Positions 9,426-17,689 of a stretch of DNA of 64,000 nucleotides are shown here, piece after piece. The first letter of the stretch is position 1; each line of letters opens with the position of its first letter. The notes beneath the pieces are model-generated. The model ran no database searches and had not been told where the DNA came from. It saw nothing but the letters and a program-made list of their open reading frames with translations. The DNA lies in assembly GCA_019925095.2 (NCBI GenBank), contig CM034409.1, positions 3,165,001 to 3,229,000 of the forward strand. The letters run 5' to 3'. The DNA is from Dendrolimus kikuchii. Its lineage: Eukaryota > Arthropoda > Insecta > Lepidoptera > Lasiocampidae. Position numbers and translations under genes: made by a program.

Positions 9426-9548
9426 ATCTTAATATATATAAATTACGTGTCACGTTGTTTGTCCGTGATGGACTCCTAAACTACTTGACCGGTTTTGATC
9501 AAATTTGCACACCGTGTGCAGTTTGATCCGACTTAAAAGATAGGATAG
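9426..9548 (+). mobile_element. Helitron-like 5' fragment
   Basis: TATATATAAATTACGTGTCA, CGTTGTTTGTCCG and AAATTTGCACACCGTGTGCA are the recognisable 5' portion of a short lepidopteran Helitron family. It is cut where the Penelope fragment begins. Confidence 0.5.
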
Positions 9549-9567
9549 AATTGGCCACATCTTCAGG

Positions 9568-9744
9568 CGAGCTTCAATCAAAACATATTTCAAGCCGCAG
9601 AAAAAGATTACCCAATTTCTGAGACCTGTGAAATGCAATATCCCACTCCAGGATGCATGGGTCTACAAGCTTGATTGTGAGTGTGAATTGTCATACATTG
9701 GGCAAACAAAGAGGAGCATAAAAACACGAGTAAAAGAACACGTC
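9568..9744 (+). pseudogene. Penelope-like element, GIY-YIG endonuclease fragment
   Basis: An uninterrupted 59-codon frame reads RASIKTYFKPQKKITQFLRP, VKCNIPLQDAWVYKLDCECE, LSYIGQTKRSIKTRVKEHV. The linker (KP..KI..FLR.VK..IPL) and then the start of a GIY-YIG nuclease (VYKL.C.C...YIGQT.RSI.TR.KEH) are characteristic of Penelope-like retroelements. It runs straight into REP-G sequence at CGTCGG (9741). Only the first half of the nuclease remains. Confidence 0.8.
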
Positions 9745-9806
9745 GGAAAAACCAAAATAAAATAAAATTACCGCGCTTAAAACCGTTAAAACGTAGTTTT
9801 ATTATC
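9741..9806. mobile_element. REP-G terminal repeat, solo
   Basis: CGTCGGAAAAACCAAAATAA through ACGTAGTTTTATTAT is one REP-G end without its partner. It abuts the Penelope fragment. Confidence 0.6.
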
Positions 9807-9831
9807 TGTATCTACTGCATTTATATATTTA

Positions 9832-10147
9832 CTAGCTGATGTCCGCGACTTCGTCCGCGTGGTATGGTTTTTTAACTATCCCACGGGAACTCTTTAATTT
9901 TTCGGGATCAAAAGTATCCTATATGTTGACCAGGGATATAAGCTACCACCATACAAAATTTCATTTAAATCGGTCCAATCGTTTCGGAGATTAGCCCGTA
10001 CAAACAGACAGATAAACGGAGAATCAAAAAATTTGAAAAAATCTAAATTAGTTCTAATTCACTTCTTACATCCTCCTGACTCTGTTTTTAGCATTTTTTC
10101 CATTATACAGAAATTCGACCTCTACAGTTTTGTTATATGTATATAGA
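9832..10147 (-). mobile_element. Hel-D copy 1, near full length
   Basis: The minus strand starts TC near 10147 and ends at CTAG (9832-9835). Near the 3' end is a CGCGG...CCGCG-type hairpin, CCACGCGGACGAAGTCGCGG, followed by GCATCAGCTAG. TC at the start, a subterminal hairpin and a CTAG end define a Helitron-like element. A forward copy is at 44712. Confidence 0.65.
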
Positions 10148-10159
10148 TTACTAGAATGT

Positions 10160-10290
10160 AAGTAATTGTACTTATGTATTATGTATACCACCATCATCAT
10201 TTAATCTCAAATTCTAACCTGGGTTTGTCTGGAAGAGATCGCTTTTTAGAGATAAAACCGCCCTTTGTGCATAATTAGACATAGTGTTAG
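10160..10290 (+). mobile_element. LINE 3' UTR, upstream part
   Basis: GGGTTTGTCTGGAAGAGATC and GCTTTTTAGAGATAAAACCG match a very common lepidopteran LINE 3' UTR. The expected end of that UTR (TTGTATTGGTGTACAATAAA) appears only at 11131, so about 800 bp of other elements separates the two parts. Confidence 0.5.
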
Positions 10291-10585
10291 TCTGTAAATG
10301 GATTTTGAAGTGAAACTTCTATATAGAGGGGGGGGGGTCTTAAGATTTTTCTGTCACGAAAAAGCGTTACCGCCGCGTGGAGGAGCGGCATAAATTTAGA
10401 CTAGACGTAGTGAGAGGCGGCATAATTTTAGAGTAGACTATGGATGCGTTTTTTGGTTCCGGAAAGAATTTAGTTTTTGAAGTGATAACTTCTTATGGGA
10501 GGGTAAACAGCTTCGTTATGTAACGCGTTACGGCACCAGTCCGTCTGTCTGTTCCGTTTTCACGGAAAAACTACTGGACATAGTA

Positions 10586-10905
10586 TTTTTTTTTTTTTAT
10601 TATTTCAGGAGTTCAGCAGACAGGCAGACGGCCCACTAGATGGAAAGCGGTTACCATCGCCTATGGACATTTGCAACAACAAAGGTGCTACAAATGCGCT
10701 GCTGCTCTCTTAAAGGAGACTGGAACCTGGTCACTAATGTCAGAACACAAAACAAGGTTGTTATGGCGGCATACTCTAGACCAGGGGTGGTCGCCATCCA
10801 GTCGAGCAAATACTCTACCACCTGGCTGTGGGTTGTTTAGTCGCATCTTACGACAGGCCGCCGGGCCGCAGGAAATTGTATTCTTTCTCCGTTCCTGCAC
10901 GGATA
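10586..10905 (-). mobile_element. SINE-B copy 5, near full length
   Basis: On the plus strand it runs from the T-run (tail) through CAGCAGACAGGCAGACGGCC to GTTCCTGCACGGAT (head). It carries the full set of SINE-B boxes in reverse. Confidence 0.75.
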
Positions 10906-10913
10906 GATACGGA

Positions 10914-11097
10914 TAGTAGAAGTGAAACTTCAACGGACAAGTGGAAAAACGAGTCGCAACAAAATTTTAACTTGACGTTTTACGGGTATATTTTCAATTT
11001 GGACAAGTACGTTAACAATCTGCCCGTAAAACTTCAAGTTAAAATTTTGTTGCGATTCGTTTTTCCACTTGTCCGGTGAAGTTTACTTCTACTATGT
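10914..11097. repeat. Long inverted repeat (hairpin, ~70-bp arms)
   Basis: GTAGAAGTGAAACTTC, ACGGACAAGTGGAAAAACGA, GTCGCAACAAAATTTTAACT on the left are mirrored by AGTTAAAATTTTGTTGCGA, TCGTTTTTCCACTTGTCCG, GAAGTTTACTTCTAC on the right, with about 40 bp between. The arms carry a few mismatches. Confidence 0.8.
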
Positions 11098-11117
11098 GTC
11101 CCAGCACACATTTAGAT

Positions 11118-11165
11118 TTTTTTTGTATTGGTGTACAATAAAGTTATTGGTTGTTGGAGTTATTG
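11118..11165 (+). mobile_element. LINE 3' UTR, terminal part
   Basis: TTTGTATTGGTGTACAATAA is the expected end of the LINE UTR whose upstream part is at 10160-10290. Confidence 0.45.
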
Positions 11166-11240
11166 GTTGATTGATTTAAGAAAATTAAAACTAAAAAGTA
11201 ACACTATGTAAATTATTGTATACTCGGTCAAACCCAAACC

Positions 11241-11311
11241 AAACTTATTGGCTAATTAAACAAGGGTTATATACTACTACATAACCCTTATTTAATTAGC
11301 CAACAAGTTTT
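11241..11311. repeat. Inverted repeat, ~30-bp arms
   Basis: AAACTTATTGGCTAATTAAA with CAAGGGTTAT is mirrored by ATAACCCTTATTTAATTAGC with CAACAAGTTT across a 10-bp spacer. Confidence 0.75.
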
Positions 11312-11530
11312 GACACAGGTTATTATATATCGTGCCTTTATCATCTGTTTGTTGTTTTATATGTTTTTCAAGATTTGACTAACGATTTCCCACACTATGT
11401 ACGTACATTAAAATTTCTTTTTTAACACTTAGTTACATTTACGGCGACCACCCGGGGTCCTTAATTTTTTTTGTAGATTTCACTACATAACTTCGTAACG
11501 CTAGATTGACTACACCTGTATAATTTCAAG
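11312..11530. other. Unassigned DNA
   Basis: Nothing recognised before the LINE-A target duplication. Confidence 0.3.
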
Positions 11531-11543
11531 AATATAGATCCAA

Positions 11544-11836
11544 GGGAATGGGCATGTGGAAAGAATGCATGATGAAAGAATGACTAAACAGATATACAGT
11601 GCAAAAGTGGATGGATGCAGAAGTCGTGGAAGGCCACGACACACCTTCCATGATCAAATTGATCGTGTACTAGCAGAAGGTGATGTCAGGAGCCTTAAGA
11701 ACAGACGAGCGTGCATGACAAGAGCTATGAATGTCAAAGAAGCAAGTGAGATGTGTAAGAATAAGCCTGAATGGCGCTCTGTAGCTCGTGCCTACCCCGC
11801 AAGGGAACTGGCGTGAAGTTATGTATGTATGTATGT
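11544..11836 (+). mobile_element. LINE-A copy 4
   Basis: It starts at GGAATGGGCATGTGGAAAG (ERMHDERMTKQIYSAKVDGC) and reads open to YPARELA-stop and (ATGT)n. The 13-bp duplication AATATAGATCCAA is at 11531-11543 and 11837-11849. The 86-codon frame is the pol tail, not a gene. Confidence 0.9.
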
Positions 11837-11849
11837 AATATAGATCCAA

Positions 11850-12181
11850 TCATTTTCCGTTCTGAAAAATTCCATTTATATAGCCTGATATAGTTTCGAA
11901 GAAAAATTACCGTGAAATATGAGGACGTACAGCCGGACAAAAAATGGAATCCTAAAAATTCCTCATGTAATATGGAACGTTCCTGCAATATCATTATTTT
12001 ATAGTTTTATGAGCGCGTTCCGCAAACAATGCGTGACTGTAATAGCGTATTACTGTATTTTCGGAGATGATGGAGTTCACGTGGCAGATGGCGAGGTGAC
12101 CGAAGAATTATTGATTCCTTCACTGTTTTTGATTCACGTATGTAGTAGAAACAGTAGCCTTATACCGTGAAACTGCCTATG
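11850..12181. other. Unassigned DNA
   Basis: A short frame at 11919-12170 has no recognisable features. Nothing else found. Confidence 0.3.
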
Positions 12182-12435
12182 TCTATACTAATATATAAAG
12201 CTGAAGAGTTTGTTTGTTTGCTTGAACGCGCTAATCTCAGGAAATACTGGTCTGATTTGAAAAATTCTTTCAGTGTTAGATAGCCCATTTACTTAGGAAG
12301 GCTATAAGGTTATTATATATCATCACGCTAAGACCAATAGGAGCGGAGCACCAATGAAGAATGTTTCAAAATCGTGGGTACTTTAAAAAAAAAAAAAAAC
12401 TATTCCACGCGGACGAAGTCGCGGGCAAAAGCTAG
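12182..12435 (+). mobile_element. Helitron-like element, complete
   Basis: It begins TCTATACTAATATATAAAGC and ends GGCAAAAGCTAG followed by T. A CCGCG/CGCGG-type hairpin (CCACGCGGACGAAGTCGCGG) sits just before the end. TC start, 3' hairpin and CTAG-T end are as expected for a non-autonomous Helitron. The family differs from Hel-D but shares its 3' hairpin. Confidence 0.7.
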
Positions 12436-12436
12436 T

Positions 12437-12945
12437 ACTATATAAATCTTTACAATGTAGAGAGTGACCCTACTGGTTGGAAGGAGCGAGATGGAATGCT
12501 CCTCCGTCTCAAAGGAAGATCTTCCAGCGAGGCTAGTGTTGTTCCTCGCAGGCCTAGGCCCATCATGCCTCCGCATACCACTGCATTATATGATAAAAGT
12601 GTGTTTGGGATGGCACCAAGAATATATAATAAGTTACCATATAATATATTGCAAGAAAATAATATTAATATGTTTAAACAAAAATTATTCGAGTGGTTGA
12701 TAAAAAAATCCTACTATAGCGTCCAAGACTATTTAAATGAGAGGTAATTAAGAAGATATTGTGTTGTATTGTTTAAATAAAATAAAAGATTTATAAGGCA
12801 CCAAATTAAATATTATATAGAGATAGGTTAAGAAATTTTATATTGCGATGCTATGAAAGGCCAGCTAAGTAATAAGTTCTCAGCTATATTGAATAAGACC
12901 TATGTATACACTTAGTTCGCAATAAAAATGATTTGATTTGATCTG
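12437..12945 (+). pseudogene. LINE protein C-terminus and 3' UTR
   Basis: An 83-codon frame (12496-12747) includes RPIMPPHTTALYDKSVFGMA, then PRIYNKLPYNI, then FKQKLFEWLIKKSYYSVQDY. The P.IYNKLP...FK.KL..WL....YYS...YL pattern is a LINE pol C-terminus. The UTR ends in ATTTGATTTG at 12930-12940, a LINE-type tail. A reverse fragment of the same family lies at 38225-38330. It abuts the Helitron end at 12435. Confidence 0.75.
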
Positions 12946-13452
12946 TTATAGTTGAAAATTTGTATATATTTTTGGTATGTTTCGGGAAACGTTTGTGACA
13001 TCAATTATTGCACAGCGCCATCTATTGGCTTGTAAGTATTCCACTACAACAACTATAACACAGAGGGTTTTTCTATAAAAATAAATTCAATATAACGAAT
13101 TCTCTGCAGACGTTTATGGGCCGTTTCGCCTCACGCAGCTTTCCCTCATCGCCGATCGAATTACCAATCATGGAAAGTGGGTTAGGGTCCGTGTGATATG
13201 CAAGTTTGTCGATACAGTTGTCGCTCGTGACATATTCGACCTTACATTGATATGTTAAAGTTCAAAATGGAATTGTCGTCGTTATGATTTAGTATACAAG
13301 GTCGGTTGTGCATTTAAAGCGTACGCGTAATATGATACGAGTGTTTGTTACCAGGTGGATCGGGATGGGTGTTTAAAATTATATATGTCTTCCTTATCAC
13401 TGGTTTTGTTACGAGTTGTCGAATCCAAAATACATTTAATCGAAAATTACGT
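12946..13452. other. Mostly unassigned; shares ~90 bp with 38074-38160
   Basis: GCACAGCGCCATCTATTGGC with TTGTAAG (13012-13038) and the upstream TTTGTATATATTTTTGG recur in reverse at 38074-38160. The rest is unassigned. Confidence 0.35.
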
Positions 13453-13540
13453 ATACAGTGTAACCTCTATATAACGACACTGAAGGGAGTGTGTATTTTA
13501 TGGCGTTATAGAGAGTTGTCGTTAAATGGAGAAGTCTGTT
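13453..13540. mobile_element. Possible MITE fragment
   Basis: AACCTCTATATAACGACACT and TGGCGTTATAGAGAGTTGTC are imperfect inverted counterparts. The phrase is typical of a small insect DNA transposon end. Related text is at 19385-19435 and 56578-56640. Confidence 0.3.
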
Positions 13541-13543
13541 ATT

Positions 13544-14131
13544 TTTTAACCGACTTCAAAAAAAGGAGGAGGTTCTCAATTCGTCGGGATCTTTTTTTTT
13601 GTTTTTTTTTTATGTATGTTCACCGATTACTAGATTTATGATCCGATTTACGAGATTCTTGTTTAGTTTGATGCGGAATAGTTGCCATTTGGTCCCCTAA
13701 AAAATTTAACATAATTTGGCCCAGTACTTTTCAGTTTGCGAACATTTTTTTGTTCCCGTTTCTTGGACCTATATTTTTAAGGAGCGCGGCATCTTTCGTA
13801 GGTCTACCTCTAGACACTAAAAAGTAACAAATAAATTAAAAAAAACTGCGTTTAAAAAAACCGACTTCAAATACTAAAAAACTAAAAAGTATAAAATAAC
13901 TTATTTCTAAAGCTATTATTATTAATATATATTATCTAAAACATCTTGAAGTCGGTGCAAAGTAAAATATAAAAATTACTATATTTTGAAAATTACTAAG
14001 CACCGACTTTAAGATGTTTTAGATAATATACATTAATAATAATAGCTTTAGAAATAAGTTATTTTATACTTTTTAGTTTTTTAGTATTTGAAGTCGGTTT
14101 TTTTAAACGAAGTTTTTTTTATTTTGTCTGA
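13544..14131 (+). mobile_element. REP-F copy 1, with long hairpin
   Basis: It begins TTAACCGACTTCAAAAAAAG with AGGAGGTTCTCAATTCG and ends AAACGAAGTTTTTTTTA. The body (13544-13845) includes TAGTTGCCATTTGGTCCCC and ATCTTTCGTAGGTCTACC. The second half is a near-perfect hairpin at 13849-14109 whose arms contain ACCGACTTCAA and TAAAACATCTTGAAGTCGGT. Other copies are at 49308 and 57006. The class is not certain. Confidence 0.7.
13849..14109. repeat. REP-F hairpin, ~115-bp arms
   Basis: The left arm (CGTTTAAAAAAACCGACTTC through TATCTAAAACATCTTGAAG) is mirrored by the right arm (CTTTAAGATGTTTTAGATA through GTCGGTTTTTTTAAACG) around a loop of about 30 bp. A transcript through it would form long double-stranded RNA. 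Confidence 0.85.
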
Positions 14132-14716
14132 CGTCTTTTGCTGCACCAGTAATTTTGTTTTTTTTTCTCTTATTTCATTAATATCTTGAGGCATCTTGGT
14201 GATAAAGGAAGTACCTAGAAATTTACAGAATTTAACGAGTTTACACTGTATTTCAAAATAAATTATATCCGTATACGAGTTATTATTTTTTCATTGATTG
14301 GCTACAAAATATTACGAATGCTTAATGTTTTCAATCAATTATAGAGTTCCCTTAGTTTCTGAGAAAGATTGCATTATTACGCTTGGCTATGGCGAATTGG
14401 CTTACATTGGCTAAGGGCCAAAAAAATAATTAAAAATTATGATTTTTCAAGACCCCTGTGTAAGTGACATGTTACATTACGTCGGTCGTTTGCAGCGTGC
14501 AGAGAAATCACCTTGATTTGATTCAAGCCGATTGGATTACGATTTCGTATTATATATATCTTTGTACAATACTTAAACCGCAAACCATATCGGTATGACG
14601 TACTTTCTACTGTCGGTCATGTGTCACTTTTAGAAAGGAATCTAAATCTATTATATTACAACATTTTAAACATGCCATGTCTGTACATTGATGCTATTAA
14701 AAAAAAACAACTAGAA
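14132..14716. other. Unassigned AT-rich DNA
   Basis: No gene or repeat family recognised. Confidence 0.3.
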
Positions 14717-14717
14717 T

Positions 14718-15350
14718 ATCATTATATTAATACGTGAAGCAAAAACTTTGTACCCCTTTTTACGAAAATTGCGCGGACGGAGGAGTATGAAATTTCGCAC
14801 ACTTATAGTTTGTATAGAAAAGGAGTGCAGAGTGCTATTTTTTTTGTTAAATTATGCATAAAAAATACATTAAATCAATAAAAAAAAACATTACACACAC
14901 TACCATGTATTTGACACATACATGTATATATATATGGTGTGTATATATATATACATAGAAGGTGTGTCGTGGAAGGCCACGACACACCTTCCATGATCAA
15001 ATTGATCGTGTACTAGCGGAGGGTGATGTCAGGAGCCTTAAGAACAGACGAGTGTGCATGACAAGAGTTATGAATGTCAAAGAAGCAAGTGAGGTGTGTA
15101 AGAATGGGCCTAAATGGCGCTCTGTTGTTCGTGCCTACCCCGCAAGGGAACTGGCGTGAAGTTATGTATGTATGTATGTATGTATGTATGTATATATACT
15201 CTTCTGTTTCTTGATAAAGTTAAATTAACAGTGTAGCGTTGGCGAAATCTGTGATTATAGAAGTATAGTCTTTGACAACAGAAACTTAATAATGTTCTAA
15301 CTTATAATTTAAATTAATTATGGTCTAATTTCGACCACTGGGCGACCACT
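14718..15350 (+). mobile_element. Hel-C copy 1, interrupted by LINE-A
   Basis: The family begins ATATTAATACGTGAAGCAAA and includes GCGCGGACGGAGGAGTATG. It ends GGTCTAATTTCGACC (a hairpin in other copies) then GGGCGACCACTA. The 5' half runs to about 14957 and the 3' half resumes at about 15193, with LINE-A copy 5 between. Confidence 0.7.
14958..15196 (+). mobile_element. LINE-A copy 5 with fold-back 5' end
   Basis: It reads RPRHTFHDQIDRVLAEGDVR through YPARELA-stop and a long (ATGT)n tail. The first 15 bases, GAAGGTGTGTCGTGG, are not the usual upstream sequence. They are the reverse complement of the element's own bases at 14977-14991. Confidence 0.85.
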
Positions 15351-15351
15351 A

Positions 15352-15612
15352 CTACTATATAAATAATGGAGAACACGATGGATTTTTTTAGTTTCAGGTC
15401 TGTTTGTCGGTTTGTCTGTTTGTTCGGAATTCACGTAAAAACTACTGGACCGATTTCGATGCGCTTTTCGCTGATCGATAGTAAATACTTAGACTTAAAA
15501 TCTGCGCTACCTTTTATCCCGGAAATACTGCGGGAATTCTCCCGGGAGTGGTTTGGAGTTGTTCGCATGCATAAAAATTGGCTTATTCCGACACAGTTTC
15601 CACTAAAACGAT
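15352..15612 (+). mobile_element. Helitron-like fragment
   Basis: TGTTTGTCGGTTTGTCTGTT and AAAAACTACTGGACCGATTT are typical of the 5' part of short non-autonomous Helitrons. The 82-codon frame here has no supporting features. Confidence 0.35.
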
Positions 15613-16023
15613 AGCTTATTATTCCTTTTTAAATATCGCGGTACTTTGTGTTCCGAGAATCATGCGGGAACTTCAAGTCAAGCATTAACGAAGTCGCTGG
15701 CATATCCTAGTTAGGTATATAAACGACCGTAGACCTTAGCTTATCTCCTGACTTCTTTCGTTTATATTTCTAATTCACGACATACCGTATAAACAATATA
15801 AGGATGTTCACAATTCCAACAACAGGCATAGTAACCTTCTATATATACACGGTTGAGCGGGCCAAGCCGTTGCCGGTGTACCTCACTCCAACGCAGAGGT
15901 TCGATCGATTCCTGGTATAGTAATTTCGGAAACGTATTTTCTCCGTTATTTTCTATAGTCTGGGTGTCTGGGATCGGCCCCAGAGTAGTCCGTTGTATAT
16001 TACCCATAACATAACCGTAACTT
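15613..16023. other. Unassigned DNA
   Basis: An 81-codon frame on the minus strand (15762-16007) has no recognised motif and no supporting context. Confidence 0.3.
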
Positions 16024-16295
16024 GCTTAATTTGGGGATATACAATATGTGTGTTTGTCTGCCGATTATTATTATTATTATATATATAATTGAAATCCACG
16101 TATATCAGCACGATATCTCAGGAACTATAATACCTATAGATTTGAAATTTGGCATGCACCTTCCTTTCGCTAAGTAGAGGTCAGCTAAGAACGGATTTTA
16201 CGACGCGTAGCGGGCGGGTAGACTGATATTGCCATCTTATAGTTTACGAAAAGTATTGTCCTCTTTCTTGGGGGTTGGTATACGCTTCTTCAATA
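16024..16295 (+). mobile_element. Repeat fragment of Helitron character
   Basis: CACGATATCTCAGGAACTAT, TTTGAAATTTGGCATGCACC and AACGGATTTTACGACGCGTA read like a short lepidopteran repeat. It is single-copy here and the ends are undefined. Confidence 0.3.
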
Positions 16296-16337
16296 AATAT
16301 CCGAATTAAAAGTTAGGTCTGCCTTTCACTAAATTAA

Positions 16338-16408
16338 AAAGTATCTTGCTTAAAAAAGGATACTACACTATTAAAGAATATTTAAATGACAAGACTTCAT
16401 TTACATAG
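16338..16408 (+). pseudogene. LINE protein C-terminal scrap
   Basis: The frame reads KSILLKKGYYTIKEYLNDKT, SFT and stop. L.KKGYYTIKEYLND is the usual LINE pol end (compare SYYSVQDYLNE at 12720). A UTR-like stretch follows to about 16560. Confidence 0.5.
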
Positions 16409-16572
16409 CAGCTCGCTCCAGCCTCTTATACTATCTACTGCATAACGTTTTAATCTTGCCAAACATGTAAGGAATTCATGGAGATATGTTGCAGTATAAT
16501 TATTAGTAATAACGATGATAATATTTTTGATAATATTTAATAATTATTTGTGCGAATTATGAATCCGAGTCC

Positions 16573-16664
16573 GAGTTATGAATGTCAAAGAAGCAAGTGA
16601 GGTGTGCTCTGTTGTTCGTGCCTACCCCGCAAGGGAACTGGCGTGAAGTTATGTATGTATGTCC
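16573..16664 (+). mobile_element. LINE-A copy 6, short with internal deletion
   Basis: It joins GAGTTATGAATGTCAAAGAA through GTGAGGTGTG directly to CTCTGTTGTTCGTGCC, missing about 27 bp found in every other copy. It ends in the usual stop and (ATGT)n. The probable duplication (GTCCGA) is short. Confidence 0.75.
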
Positions 16665-17077
16665 GAATTAGCGAGCCTGGTTTTAAATTTATTGTACAAA
16701 GCGCAAATCTTTACAAATTGATTATATAAATATTTATTGAATTATTATCGCTGACATTCGTAATATTGTGATAATTTTGGCACTCATGTGTCAGCACGCT
16801 TGGATGCCAATCTAGTTGTAACCACTTTACATACTAAGTATATTATGCTAATGAATTTTTGATTGTTATCTGTTGTGTTGTTGAAATAACTAAATAAATA
16901 TTGTTATATTATAAGTAGATTATGTCACGATTTAGTTCCTTCCAATGATTTATTAACGGTCCATTAATTTGAAACAGAAAACAGAGCAGTAACTATTTTA
17001 ATTTGGGAGTTATAAAATCTTTCTCTAATGTTCGCTACTCTTTGTTTTATTCATTCAGCAAAACCAACGAGTAAATT
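16665..17077. other. Unassigned AT-rich DNA
   Basis: Nothing recognised. Confidence 0.3.
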
Positions 17078-17236
17078 CTATTCTATTCTATCTTTGTTGT
17101 TGCTGGCTCCGACGCCTTTGGCATTGATTTTGCCAATGTCATAGTAAAAAAAAGGAGTAGATTCTGTACTAACACTATTCTATTCTATCTTTGTTGTTGA
17201 TGGCTCCAACGCCTTTGGCATTGATTTTGCCAATCT
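17078..17236 (+). repeat. Direct duplication, ~55-bp unit
   Basis: TTCTATTCTATCTTTGTTGT, then TGGCTCC, then ACGCCTTTGGCATTGATTTT occurs at 17085 and again at 17188, about 103 bp apart. Two CTGTACTAACA phrases (17175 and 17236) flank the second copy. Confidence 0.75.
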
Positions 17237-17431
17237 GTACTAACAGTATTTACTCTGTACAATAAAACGTCACTGTCAATATTGTTTGACAGTAATGACA
17301 GCTGACTTATCACCGACCTCCACGCCCCCTTCTACGAACGAACACAGAGACACATTAACGATTGCTAATTCTAAGACTCATGTTAAATTAATAATTAAGA
17401 GCTACTTACTGTATAAATAATATTAAAATAA

Positions 17432-17685
17432 ACAGATATACAATGCAAAAGTGGATGGATGCAGAAGTCGTGGAAGGCCACGACACACCTTCCATGATCA
17501 AATTGATCGTGTACTAGCGGAGGGTGATGTCAGGAGCCTTAAGAACAGACGAGTGTGCATGACAAGAGTTATGAATGTCAAAGAAGCAAGTGAGGTGTGT
17601 AAGAATGGGCCTAAATGGCGCTCTGTTGTTCGTGCCTACCCCGCAAGGGAACTGGCGTGAAGTTATGTATGTATGTATGTATGTA
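17432..17685 (+). mobile_element. LINE-A copy 7
   Basis: It starts at ACAGATATACAATGCAAAAG and reads KVDGCRSRGRPRHTFHDQID to YPARELA-stop and (ATGT)n. It shares the GGGCCTAAATGG variant (GPKWRS) with copies at 14958, 41042 and 52352, which suggests a sub-lineage. Confidence 0.85.
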
Positions 17686-17689
17686 TGTT

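Larger units (their letters stand above)
10308..11097. mobile_element. REP-L-type composite inside a LINE 3' UTR
   Basis: The outer ends are GAAGTGAAACTTCTA at 10308 and its inverse at 11079-11095. Inside are a second GAAGTGATAACTTC end (10483), SINE-B copy 5 and the hairpin at 10914-11097. The interior at 10360-10450 has two imperfect copies of a GCGGCATAATTTTAGA-type unit. Confidence 0.4.

Noticed and set aside
15890..15915. B-box-like GGTTCGATCGATTCC, possible tRNA gene
   Set aside because: No A box at a suitable distance and no cloverleaf could be drawn.
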